Positions 20,815 to 32,465 of a stretch of DNA of 64,000 nucleotides are shown here, piece by piece (within the stretch, counting starts at the first letter, position 1; each line of letters opens with the position of its first letter). Source of the DNA: Corylus avellana (Eukaryota; Streptophyta; Magnoliopsida; Fagales; Betulaceae); assembly GCF_901000735.1 (NCBI RefSeq), contig NC_081544.1, positions 31,552,095 through 31,616,094 of the forward strand, in the 5' to 3' direction. Position numbers and translations under genes: made by a program. Below the pieces are notes generated by a model. The model worked only from the letters and a program-made list of their open reading frames with translations. It made no database searches and had not been told where the DNA came from.

Positions 20815-21945
20815 ACACCCATTTCACATTAACTGATGTGGGATCCGGCTTCTATGTGGTAGTGAAAACTACCGCATAGAAGCTGTTATGCAAAACGGCA
20901 TAGTTTTGCATAACAGTCCATGCAAAACTGTGCCGTTTTGCAAAGAGTTCAAGTGCCTTATTTAATAAATAATAAAAAAATTCTTATTACTCACGCCGTT
21001 ACTTGCAAGATGGAAACCAAACGGCAAGTTCCAGAGGAGGAAGAAACGGAGAGGAAAGTTCTAGAGCAGGAAGAAACCAGCAAAAAAAAAAAAAAACGAC
21101 TATGAAGATTCCTAAAAAAAATTAACAGCAGCAACTTTTTGCACACAGATGAAATTAAAAATCCCCAAAAAAGTTGAAGGTAAACGGGCTCTGGAATTGT
21201 GTGCGCTCTTCGTCATTACCCATGAGGCTTTACACACTAGTCTCGACTCTCGGCGACTGTCGCCGTCGTAGTTTTGCCAGTGGACATCAACTTCTTCTCC
21301 GTTGTCATTTCCGGTTGTTGAATTGAAGTTTAATAACGCCTCTGATCGATTGATGGAAAGGATTGACTGGATTCGGCGTCATATTCACTAGCGATTACTC
21401 TCTCCCTTTCGCTGACTCCATGGCAGTAAGAAACAGTAGGGTTCTCTTTGTTTGCAATCGGCCATTCCTTCTTTCAGGTTCTTCATCATTACCATCATTC
21501 TCTTATACCCATTTTGCTGTTTGGTTCACTTCACGCCAAGATAAAAGATAAAAGAAAAAAAAAAAAAAAAAGTTCTAAAACTTTTTTTTGGGTATTTTTA
21601 ATTTTATCTGTGTGCAAAAAGTTGCTGAATTTTCATTGCTGTTTTATTTTATTTTATTTTTTTTAGGAATCTTCAGTCGTTTTTTTTTTGGCAAGCTTCT
21701 TCCTCCTCTGGAACTTTCTTCTATGCTCCTATGAAACTTGCTGTTTGGTTTCCATCTTGCAAGTCTAACGGCGTGAGTTATAAGAATTTTTTTATTATTT
21801 ATTAAATAAGGCACTAATTGGACTCTTTGCAAAACGGCACAGTTTTACATATACTTTTATGCAAAATTGTGCCAATTTGCATAACAGCTTCTATGTGGTA
21901 GTTTTCACTACTGCATAGAAGCCGGATCCACTAATGTGACGTGTT
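20815..21945. mobile_element. long-arm foldback (Mutator-like/Pack-MULE-like) element
   Basis: Arms of about 330-370 bp at 20815-21180 and 21570-21945 are reverse complements. Shared blocks include GGATCCGGCTTCTATG, TGTGCCGTTTTGCAAAGAGT, GTGCCTTATTTAATAAATAA, TTGCAAGATGGAAACCAAAC and GCAACTTTTTGCACACAGAT. Inside each arm are smaller palindromes around TATG-GTAGTGAAAACTAC-CATA and TGCAAAAC...GTTTTGCA. The roughly 390-bp centre is less AT-rich and contains a leader-like segment and a short frame from 21420. No transposase is present, so the element would depend on enzymes from elsewhere. The exact ends and target duplication were not fixed. Confidence 0.8.
21420..21551 (+). pseudogene. possible captured gene start inside the foldback element
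   Basis: A 43-codon frame opens at ATGGCAGTAAGAAACAG and encodes MAVRNSRVLFVCNRPFLLSG and about 23 further residues. It is rich in Arg, Ser and hydrophobic residues and nearly free of acids, like a mitochondrial or plastid presequence. CTTTCAG|GTTC in the middle could be a former splice site. CT-rich, leader-like DNA lies upstream. I do not recognise the parent gene. A captured 5' gene fragment is inference from location and composition. Confidence 0.35.
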
Positions 21946-22504
21946 TAAATGACTTCCTTTCTCTTAAAACATGTCCCATCCGCCAATACAATAAATATGA
22001 TAAAAGGGTGCATGAGAAGACCTAGTAGCATTATTCATATAAGTTAACAATATTGTTTTAACTAAAATTTCTTTTTTAATACTGTTATAATTGACAAAAC
22101 CCTGAGCCTCCAAGTTACGTGACATTTGGTTAGTAGAATCTAATTTTCCTCCCGGCGTCATTGCAGAGGTCCAACAGCCATGACTGTGGACCTCCGGAGG
22201 ACCTTCACGACTGTAATTGGTCATGCCCAACCCTCAGCCACGATCGTGTTTTCTTGATAGCCTAACCATGGCAGAGTTGGACACGTACAACTCAATTACC
22301 ATTCAAAGAACAAAATTAGGAATTTAATTTGAGGGTGGAACTTTACTGAAAATTTTTTATGGGATCATCATTATAAAAACACATTTTAAAAAAATAAATA
22401 AATAAAATTGGAGGGGGAGGGGTAACAGTCCAGCCATTGCTCTATATTAATGTCCTCCAACGACATGGAGGGACCAAGGTTGACCTAGCTAGGTCCACTA
22501 TCAA

Positions 22505-22544
<40 letters not shown>

Positions 22545-22732
22545 ATTAACGCTCAAAAAGTTAGAATTTTTTTTAACCTTTTTCAATGACCGAGTAGAAG
22601 ATTATTAGTTTTTGTGCTTATTTCTATTTCTTTACACAATTTTTTTTTATACTTATAAGTGACTTTTAAAACTACAATTTGATCAAAATTTAATAAAGAT
22701 CCATCTCAAATGAAATTGATAGCATTCATTTC
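21946..22732. other. intergenic, no gene seen
   Basis: Contains an (AT)n microsatellite at 22507-22541 and AT-rich sequence; the minus-strand frame at 21964-22230 shows no domain. Confidence 0.45.
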
Positions 22733-22918
22733 GAGTAATGTTAGAAGTAAGACTTTTGTCTTCATTCATATTTTATCATCTCAAAATTGATATAGCTTTT
22801 AATATTACCATTGAATTTGAGATTATCACTATTTGATTTCAATCTAATGGTAATTTTAAATGCTACATCACCTTTAGAAATAAAAGAGAGGCAAAAGCCA
22901 TACTTCTAGCATTATTCA
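22733..22918. mobile_element. near-palindromic MITE, about 186 bp
   Basis: The left arm begins GAGTAATGTTAGAAGTAAGA and includes GATATAGCTTTTAATATTACC. It pairs with the right arm, which ends CATACTTCTAGCATTATTC and includes GGTAATTTTAAATGCTACAT. The arms cover almost the whole element, so its transcript would fold as a single hairpin. There is no coding capacity. Confidence 0.75.
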
Positions 22919-23302
22919 TTCTTTTCATTATTATAATTCTAAGTTGGACAAAGTTTTCCTCCAAACTAGGTTGTAAGAACTTTCTTCAATCTAGTCTATA
23001 AAAAAGACATTTGTCTATTTTTTTTAATAACATGTGAGATATGGGCGGAACTAAAATATTTAGTTTGGGGGGAGACAAAAGTTAATTTTTAAAGGTATTT
23101 TTTATTTTTTGAGACCACCCCTTGGCTTGGGTGGGTGAGACCTGAAGCCAGGGGTATTATTTATTTCAACTTTGTCTATGCTATTAAAAAACATGTGCAT
23201 CTTAAATGACACATGCCATTTTTATAAATTGCGTAACTCTATCCTTCAAAGTTTGTGTATCTAACAAAAAACATGAAGACAGGTGGATCCAAGAACAGCA
23301 TT

Positions 23303-23337
<35 letters not shown>

Positions 23338-26300
23338 TTTTAAAGAAAGATCCTTAAAATTTTACTTTACCCCACAAAATGTATATATAATTTATATTTT
23401 AAAAAATTGCTCCCGTATTAAAGTTAATATTGACACTTATTTTAAAAAATTAAAAAGATGTAAAATTATTTAAATGCAACAAACTTGAAATTTGGTGCAT
23501 TATAGATTGAAATATATAGATATTGATCACCCTTATTGTTTTTTAGTATTGTCTTTGAAAGAAGAAGCAAAATTACCGTAGTATACCCTTTACGTTCTAT
23601 AACAGATCGAATACATGTAACTTTTTACATTGTACTATGAGAGAGAACGCATGCAACAGAATATAAAAGAAAAGAAAAAGAGGGTTCGTTGTAAATCATT
23701 AAAAAGCCAACGGTTTACGGTGAGTCGGTGACTACTGACTAGACTTTGTCTGCTCAGGATTTTGATAAAGACAAAAAAAGCTCCGGTAAAGCCACCCCCT
23801 GCATCATGGTGAACAACGGTAACTTAACCCCGCCATAAATATAAATAATTAAAGGTGAGAAAGGTTTTTGTCGGCTGACTCTGAGCCAACTACCGGTCCA
23901 ATTCACGCTGCCTTTTTCTTTTCTATTTCCGAGTCACGTACGAGCCATGAAGAACACGCAAAAGAGCAGTAGTAGATCTAAAAAAATCACTCTTCTCAAA
24001 CCCACTCCGGCCCCCTTCTGCTCAAGAAAAAAAAAAAAAAAAAAGAAGAAAGAAAAACCCCCTTCCAGTTCCCCGCATGGCCCACCACTTGATTACTTTT
24101 TCATCAACACTCGAGAGATATGGACGAAGATGGTTTTAAGGTTCACATCAATCGCTAACTCTGAGATTGAAGCTGAAAACCTAACGAAAAATTAAAAAAG
24201 TGGAAGGGGGCCGGGGCGCACGCTGTACAGCAGCTTTGAAGGAGATGTCGAATATATTATATACATATTAACAACATCTGCGAAACGATTGTCTGAAATA
24301 TATCTCAAGCTGGATGTGAGCGTGGACCTATGAATGATCAATATGGTACGTACGCGCATGAATATGATGAGATGCTGATTGCAGGATTGCAGCAGCTGGC
24401 ACCTAATATATTTCAGAAAATGGTTTTTGGGGGATGAAAAGACTCACTACCGGCTTGAAAAATGTCGCCTTCGCTCTTACAATCTTGAGAAAATCAATGT
24501 GTCCGCTCTATTCCAGCTACTGCATTGTCCTGTACAAATGGGCAATCTTTAATTAATTCGAGAAAGATCGATTGGTAAAACCATTAATAGTTCAAGCTCT
24601 AAAACTTTTATCATATTTTATCCTCACATTTTATATTAGCTTGTTAATTAAGTCACCTCCACGTATGAAGTGCACATTCTGACGTGTATTCCTTCTTTTG
24701 TCTTTTCCTTTTTCGAAGTTAATGACATGTGCACCTCCATAATCCTAGTGTTATTGCAATGATTACTCTGAGTAATGATTTACTTTGATGACGATCATAT
24801 CCGATTTCTTCCCACTTGCCAATTATCTGCTATGTTTTTTTTTTTTGAAGAATTATCTGCTATGTTAGTGCTACTATATATATACCTTCCTGTGCATATA
24901 TTAAAGTTAGTTTATATATAGCTTGACAATAACATTAGAACTAGAACAGACAATATTATTTGTATATTAATTAAAGTAGAAAGAGTGCGTATTTCACTTT
25001 TCTTTCTACATATTTCATGCCAAAAAAGTAGAGAGTATCTCCTTCCTCCTTCCTCCTTCCTCCTTCCTCCTTCCTTCCAAAGAAAAAGGAAGATTGGAGG
25101 GCTATGATGATCTTCAACAACTTATGAAGCTAAGAGAGTATTAATTAATTCAAAGACAACATATATACAGATAGAATTTCATTTTAAAAAAGTTAAGGAC
25201 CATATAAAAGGTAGTAAAAGCTTTTCTATATGGGATTTGCACCATAGATTTAACAACCACCTATCCAATTAAAAAGGGAGGCGATTGAAATTAGTACTCA
25301 TTTGATCAGAACATTCTAGTGGACATTTGACAGCTCTTCGTTAAAGTTGTTCTATATTTTCGACCACAGCCTTTTGAATAAAGCTGTTTGGATACATGAT
25401 AAGGAAGCATAATGGAGTGGCGATTTTCCATAGAGAATATAGTCCACATGCACTTAATCTAATAGTAACGGATAAGTTTTCAGCCAATGAGAACTACTAC
25501 ATGATCGATGTTATTGGCAATGATGCATGGCCACAAAAGGAAACATTTAGTACACATTATGCATCCCAAGCATGACATTTTCCTAACATATATATGCATA
25601 TATGTCAGTATGTCCATCACTATGGCTCTCAATATCAGACTATATCTTAGTGCTAGCTCCAATACATCTAATCGTTTTAAGGAGTCTAGTGCTAGCTAGA
25701 TGGTCAAACTGTAAGGCCATGGCTATCCATATATATTTTATGCCGGTGGTGGTGGGGTTATATGTTCCAAGGCGTGGTCAAAAAATTTTCAAAGATAAAA
25801 GTAAAACCATTTGATGATCACATGCTAATTAACCTAAATCTAAAACTAAACTAAATCAACTATATACATATTTAAACGCATCTAAATTAATTAATTAATT
25901 TTTTTTTAATGAATAATATATTTATGCATCTTACACCGGCATGCATAATATTTCCACAAAAACAGCAGTAACAAGTATAATGATAATAACAATAATTAGG
26001 TCTTAGATCTGACATTGTCAATTCCTCAGTAGTACTGGTTATGCTTAAGAGTCTGCCATGTAGATATTGCGTTGAAAACTTTCAACCAACATACTCATTT
26101 TCTTTGATTCACAATTTAGAAATGATTCAAAAAGCAAATTAGCTCATCATTGCTTGCCAGATTTGTAAATGTAAATTTGAGGCAGGCAGGCTTGATTCAA
26201 TGTATCAAATGTAGCACAAAATCAATAATTTCATTATTACTCTTTTGTTATACACAGTCTCTTTCTCTCTCTCTCTCTCTCTCTCTGAACCTAATATGTG

Positions 26301-26384
26301 TACCTTGTTCACTCTCATGCAGTTTGTGTGCTAATCTAAATATGGGTATACATAATATTCCACTTAGGTTGGATTCCACAATGG

Positions 26385-26419
<35 letters not shown>

Positions 26420-26542
26420 AAGGCGCATCCAAATTAACGCTAGATTTATAAAGAAAAGAGAGTTGCATATATATGTTAAGATGATTCGATATTGTAATTG
26501 AAATAATTTGAGAGAATTAGTGTAGGGTGTTAAATTACCTTC
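22919..26542. other. intergenic, no gene seen
   Basis: About 3.6 kb between the transposon-rich zone and the WRKY gene. Visible features are poly-T (23309-23334), an A-tract (24029-24044), a tandem CCTTCCT array (about 25039-25079) and two (CT)n tracts (about 26261-26286 and 26387-26416). Short frames at 23947-24195 and 25508-25814 have no supporting features. Confidence 0.5.
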
Positions 26543-29460
26543 TCATCTGTTACGCATGTTAGGAGGCACGATGTCCCCAAGAAGTCCTTCATTATTAGTA
26601 GGAAACTGTGGAGTACTTGGTTGTGGCATTGCACGGGATTGATGATCACCAGCTTCACCTGGCATTTGCTGGGATTGTGTCATAATAAAAGGATTTTCTT
26701 GAGGTAAAGCAGCGCCTGTTGGATAATAAAATTGCGAGACCGGAGTATGCAGCTGCCCAGCAAAGGCTTCATGGCTAATGACTCCGCCTCGAGGGAACCC
26801 AACCGTGTGATGACAGTGTTGACCTTCGTATGTTGTTATAACAATTGTGGGATCTTCGGACGACCGCTCCACCCTTTTCTTAACGGTGCATCTGCTATTT
26901 GTGCAGCGGTAGTAACTCCTGCCACATATATAGAAATTAAATATCTACTATAATTAATGCTTAATTTTAATTATTATTGCCCTCTTTATCTATTTTTGGG
27001 TGGAGGGAAGGGATAGGGGGTTGGGGGATCCAAAAAGCCATGAAATATAATACTATTTTTTCAAAAAGTTTATATTGACAAGAAATGATGAATTTAATAA
27101 TTGTATTAGTATTTTGATACTCTCATATATGCATGTATGTGTAAGCCTAAACTTCCTCTCAATAATTGAGATCGAATCAAGACGTACAAATCATGATTAC
27201 ACAAAAAGTATCAGTATATATATATATATATATATAATTTCAGGGGCTTCATATTTTAGGCATGATATGAAAACGACATGACAGACTAACTCAACTAGCT
27301 AGAATAAACAGAGAGCAAGTCAGAACTGGTGATGATTTATAAGGGAAAAGGAAAACATGTACATGGCAAAATTTTAGGTAATTCAACTTTATATAAATAT
27401 AATCAATCCATAAGATAATTAAAGCCAAACATCTGTATTTTCTCTGATTAAGTAAAGGGAAGTATCTACAGACCTAGGAAATGGACTATTTTTGACGGCC
27501 TTCTGTCCATATTTGCGCCATCGGTAGCCATCTTCAAGATGATCAACCTCACTCTTCGTCATAAACGCAAAACGTGGCTGCCGGATTCGCTTTTGCCCCT
27601 TCTTTCTAACTTTATTCCTACAAAATATTTCACCTACAATTAACAAACAAAAAGAAGATACCCTAATTTTTTTTTTTTTCTTAAAAAAAAAAAACCTGTC
27701 TCTACCTAATTTAACGTGATGAAATTATCCAAAGGTTTGTGAACTGTTTTCAACTGATGTTTGTATATATCTTCCAAAAGCAAGAAATTAAGAAAATGTG
27801 AAGGTGTAAGATAGTGTACGTGAATTGCTTCAGATGTTCAGCATAACAAGACAACATTGAAATGAATGACAAATGCAAATAATCTAAATACACCAAGGTA
27901 GCTAAAATCAATGGTAGGTAGAGTTTGATGAATTGTCAAATTGTTAGGTCTCCAAAAAAAGAAACCTGATCGATGCTAATATATTTTGGGCAAAAACTCC
28001 ATGTATTTAATTAGCAATGAAACCTTTTTATAATGCTAGGGAAAACAGAATGGAAATTATATATATGGGAACAGATGAACTTCCAAAAGCAGTAAGAAAT
28101 GTTGAAGCTTGTAGCATTAATCCAACAAAAAATAATTAGCTCAAGGTATAATTAAGATTGAACATTCTATATTTGGTAGCTAAAAAAGTAGATTATATAT
28201 CTAAGTGGTGTAGCTAACCTATAGATATATGGACCATAGTATAAAGAAGAAACCCACCTAATTAGAAACAACAACCTAACACCTTTCTAGAGAAGCATCA
28301 TGTCATGCAACTTACAGACAAATATCATATGTTAGTTACATTAACGATGCCAAATGCTAATGCACTCACATTCAAAGGCATTGTATGAAGAACATAAAAC
28401 AAACTCCACAAGATTATCCTTGATTCTTTATGTAAAGCAAAGTGATCAGAATCTAATAAGAGCTAGCTCAAAAGTAATGCGTAAAATATATAACTGAAAA
28501 AAGGGCCTAGGAAATTTTAGTATCTTATACTGTTTGGCGCTATATTCTCACCTTTCTTTCTTTTTTTCATTGAATTTTTACGTGATTTTTCAGCAAAAAA
28601 TAGGGCACAAAGTTATTCCCCAAAAGCGAGAAAAAAAAAAGGAAAACAAAAGTGAAGGCACGCCATTCCCGCCGCAATAACGGCGGCTATGCTCGAGGGC
28701 TCGGATTTATAATAGAAAAAGCCCCTTGATTTTACTCGAATTCCCTTTGGAAGACCCCCATGTTTTTGTGCGAAATTACGAAAATACCTCACCCCTCCCA
28801 CCCCCCAACAACTGCATGAACTAGTTGATGGTATCAAAGACGTACGGACACGGACTTGCACTCTCTCCCTTCGGACCCTTCAAAAGTCGAACAAGAAAAA
28901 CCACCGCAATCGGATACGGAATCCGACTTGTTTCCTATTATTCTGCACTCAAAGAGTGGCATTGGGTCATGAAAAAGCGGGGGAAAGTACGGATTTTAGT
29001 CAGTCACATGGAGAACATGCTGCGTATATATGCATATATATAATATATGTATTCAAACGGAACCCACTCACGGTATCTCGGGCGGTTTTCCGCCGGAGCC
29101 CGTGGACCTTTCCGGCGGATCTTCGCTGGGACTCGATGACACCGACGGATTATTCGAAGTCGTAGCGTCGCCGGCCTTGCTATCGGACCCGGCTGGACCC
29201 GCCGGGTCGGAGCCCTGCAAGGCGCTGTTGCTGTTGCTAGTGTTGTTCTCCGGCAGACCGAAGCTTCCCGCCAAATCGGAGGCATCGTCGAAGCCGATCC
29301 GGTTCGGATCGTCCGGCTGAAGATTCCACCCGAACTCGCTTAGTATGCTGCTCTCTCTGTCGTTCGAGAAGAAGTAGACGCTGTCCGAGTCGGGCCCGAG
29401 CGGCCAGCTCGAGTCGCTTGTGAACTCGGTTCCTGGATCGGATTTGTCCCCGTCGTCCAT
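26543..29460 (-). CDS. WRKY57: WRKY transcription factor, group IIc, WRKY57-like
   Basis: Exons on the minus strand are 29460-29072, 27617-27474 and 26918-26543, all GT-AG, giving 302 residues. The N-terminal region has [13 protein letters not shown] and a Ser-rich stretch ending [11 protein letters not shown] basic stretch, [20 protein letters not shown], leads into the single WRKY domain with WRKYGQK and a C-x4-C...H-x-H zinc site (CTNSRC ... HCH). The intron interrupts the domain after PR, as is typical of this group. The C-terminus [15 protein letters not shown] is close to Arabidopsis WRKY57, a nuclear W-box-binding factor linked to drought response and jasmonate/auxin cross-talk. For exon 2, the acceptor 14 bases downstream of a first AG is used, because the earlier one gives an in-frame stop. 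Confidence 0.95.
26919..27473 (-). other. WRKY57 intron 2 (inside the WRKY domain)
   Basis: GT-AG intron of 555 bases in the conserved position after the PR codons. It contains a TA microsatellite (about 27216-27235) and no recognisable element. Confidence 0.85.
27618..29071 (-). other. WRKY57 intron 1
   Basis: A 1454-base intron with donor GTGAGT and acceptor TTTTGTAG. It is AT-rich with homopolymer tracts near 27668-27694. The minus-strand frame at 28613-28861 within it is not supported as a gene. Confidence 0.8.
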
Positions 29461-29800
29461 AATTGCGACAAGGATCTGTCCCGGAGTGCTCGGAATTCAG
29501 ATTCCCGGCGGGAATCTAGCTGAATTCCGACGAAAAACGAGAGCGAGTGATAGAGAAAGGGAAGCTAGGGTTTTGGCGTTCGTTGCGGGTCGGAAAGGAC
29601 GCGTAGTTTTTGAACTTTTAGAAGGGCTTGAAAGCTTTGTCTCGTCATTGCACAGTTACACAGAGAGAGGGAGAGAGAGAGAGAGAGAGAAAGGATAGTG
29701 GAAAAGGAATAAGAGAGAGGCGAATAGAAAGGAGATAAGTTAGAAAAATCGCCGTCAACCTCTAATATAGTACGGGAGGCTGATATTTAAGCATGGAGGA
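29461..29800 (-). promoter_or_regulatory. WRKY57 leader and proximal promoter
   Basis: The region is GC-richer than the surroundings near the start codon. It carries a (GA)n tract at about 29657-29692, which reads as CT on the gene strand and is a common feature of plant leaders. A TTAAATATC sequence near 29783-29792 (minus strand) is a weak TATA candidate. Confidence 0.4.
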
Positions 29801-32160
29801 GGGGGAGGCCCCACGCGCATGAATAAATGAGTGAGAGAAACTTTCCGACAAGAGGCCACACCATGCTTCTCTGTACCCTCATCTCATGTAATGGAATCTC
29901 TTTGCTAGGCTAGCTTTTACCAATTACAATCCGATGCCTTATTTTACTCCACCGAACAAGGCGTGGGGATCATCTACTATGTATATAATCATGAATGATT
30001 CCTCTGTTTTTTTTTTTTTTTTTTTTAAACATCTGTTTTGATCATCATCTCAATATCTTATATGATCAGCTTTGATGAGGACAACTGCCATTTTAGCTCA
30101 ATTAATTAATTATGCTTTATTACCCAAAGAAGAAAACAAAAGGTTGAGATCAATGCAGATCCTGCATCTTAAACAATGTTTTTTTTTTGCTAAATGATTG
30201 AAAATACATTTCCAGCTATCAGTTAACTTGGAAAAATATGAATTAAATATAGTTGAGATCGATTGTTTTGTTTTTTTGTTTGGATAAGTGAATTTTATTA
30301 AACAAATTGAACCAAAGAATCCAAAAGAATAATGGGATAGATGCAAAGCAAACAATTATGTGTGACGTGTGTTTGGTACTGAGATTTCATAATGCGATTT
30401 TAAACCGAATCACAAAAAAAAAAATACAAGAGTTTCGTGTTTTTCAAATCGCATGCAATGAGGTGCATTTTTTAAAAACGTACCATTTTAAAGGCAAAAG
30501 TCAAAACTGTTATTTTACCAAATGCTTATGTGCATTTTAAAAACCATCCTTTTAAATTACATGTTTTAAAATCTCTATTTTTAAATTTGCAAACCCAAAC
30601 AAAAAGTAGTAACCCCTTATTTGATCTAAAAACTATTAATCATTTAAGTGGATTACCTATCGATCTTCATGTGATTAATAGGAAACAAAAATATCGTATA
30701 AGATTAATATGATTTTGATGTTAGGATCAATAAAATATCAATTCAATTATAATATTCTATATGTTTTATACTAGATGACAATATATGTAAAATGACACGA
30801 TTATATATTAATAATGAAGTGTAATGATGCAGCGTGGTATAGTAGGTCACAAAATTAACACACAAAAACGAGGCTAAGGTTTTTTTTTTTTTTTTAAAAA
30901 AAAAAGTCCAAACCCTAATATAAAAAGTAAAATACAATAAAATTGTCAATTAGCGTTCGAACGAGACTTTTTTCCGTTCAAACGAAACTTTGCAACGAAG
31001 CCCTTATTCAACTGAGCTTTGACCGGCTAGCAACCGAACGTTTTGGGTAGTTGTAAGATGCAGCACTTGTTCGACTGCGTATCAACGTCTATCTTTTGAC
31101 CAATGCTTGTTTTGACCTAATAAACATTAAAATTAGAACATCTTCATGAAGTATAAATTTATAGTCATTTGAATAAGCTTTCCAACGCCTTAAGATTGTC
31201 TTCATTTGAAATTGGAATTTGAAGGTATGACCTTTCTATTATGATGGACCTGCGTCATGTAAATATAATAATCTTCTTAAATTTTCATTTATTTTATATT
31301 AGAAGCTGTACATTATTTGTTTTTTAAGAAAAAAAAAGTGAATATATATATAGTTTAAGAGAAAGAATATTATATATCTATTATGAGACAGAGAAAGTAT
31401 AACTTTTTTATATTTTTCTTTAAAAAAAATATTATTTTTATTTAACAAGAAAAATATCTTGGTTTTAGGATATTAATATATAATTTGATTTTGAGAACAC
31501 CTAGGAACTAAGAGGACACGAGAAGAACACTAGAAAAAGCACCTAACATTTTCCTAACCTAAATAAGATGGTTTAGATCATGGGTTCTTGCATGATCTCA
31601 GGAAACTTGTAGTTGCAAAAATATTAGGGTCTCCATCCAACTTTGGTGTTTTTAGTGGTATTTTGCTTGGAGTATTCCTCTATACTTTGTATTTTTTTTT
31701 AATATATTTTATGAAAAATTACACATATCCCTTCAAACTACCATTTTATTGTCAATATCCCATCAAAACTATCAATTATGTCAATGTCCCCCATAAACTA
31801 CCAAAAAAATGTCAATGTCAATGTCTTCTCCTCCCCTCCCCCAAGGCTAACAAAAAGACAAAAATGACCTTAATTTTAATTTAATAAGACAAAAATACTC
31901 TAATACTTGTTATAATAAAATTATAAAAATAAAAAAATAAAAAAAAGGGGGTTGTTCGAAAGCTACCCCAACCAGGTCTTTGGAAGTGGCTGAGCCACCA
32001 CTGGGTGTTTTTTTCTTCTTTTGTTGATTGCCTTTTCTTCTTTTCACTATATTTTGCTTGCCAAAAAATATATATATATCTTGATTTTTTTTTTAATTAT
32101 TATTGAAATGTAGAGGTTGTTGATCTTGGGTAATGAAGATTTCAATCTAAGGGATTTTTA
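29801..32160. other. intergenic, repeat-derived, no gene seen
   Basis: 30367-30605 begins TGTGTTTGGTACTGAG and ends GCAAACCCAAACAAAAAG, with hAT-MITE-like ends that are only weakly inverted. 30950-31090 carries repeated CGTTCGAACGAGAC/CGTTCAAACGAAAC words. 31527-31551 matches the end of the MITE at 3604-3770. 31945-32000 has the GCCACC/GGTGGC-type repeat also found near 15.3 kb. All are degraded fragments. Confidence 0.4.
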
Positions 32161-32169
32161 ATTATATTA

Positions 32170-32433
32170 ATTGTTCATGGAAAGTTCTATGCCGATGTTT
32201 CGTACGACGTAATGTGGAGAATTTGGAAAGATCCACCACAAGAATCGCAAGATCCGTGCACCATCTACATTAGAGTGAGAGAAGAGAAGGAGCTCATCAT
32301 GTTTAGGACTTTAGGTTTGAGGCTCTACAAACTACACTGAGTCACTGACGGCGCGATTAGGGTTGAGGCTTGAGGCTTCAACCTTTTTCTGTCTTATGGT
32401 GTACGTGGGGTAGGGCGTGTTTGCAGGTGAAAG

Positions 32434-32462
<29 letters not shown>
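32170..32462 (+). pseudogene. unrecognised coding-like fragment followed by a poly(A) run
   Basis: A 56-codon open stretch (32170-32337, stop TGA 32338-32340) encodes FYADVSYDVMWRIWKDPPQE and continues with CTIYIRVREEKELIMFRTLG. Its amino-acid mix resembles real protein more than the AT-driven frames around it. About 90 bases after the stop, a run of about 30 A begins near 32432. A 5'-truncated processed retrocopy would look like this, but I do not recognise the parent gene and found no target duplication. Confidence 0.35.

Positions 32463-32465
<3 letters not shown>

Noticed and set aside
20920..21105. 61-residue Glu/Lys-rich frame
   Set aside because: Lies wholly in the left arm of the foldback element, and the inverted copy breaks the frame.
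23947..24195. 82-residue Lys-rich frame
   Set aside because: Its core is an A-tract read as poly-Lys; no other coding signal.
29004..29320. Arg/Pro-rich antisense and overlapping frames over WRKY57 exon 1
   Set aside because: Produced by the GC-rich exon on the other strand; no independent evidence.
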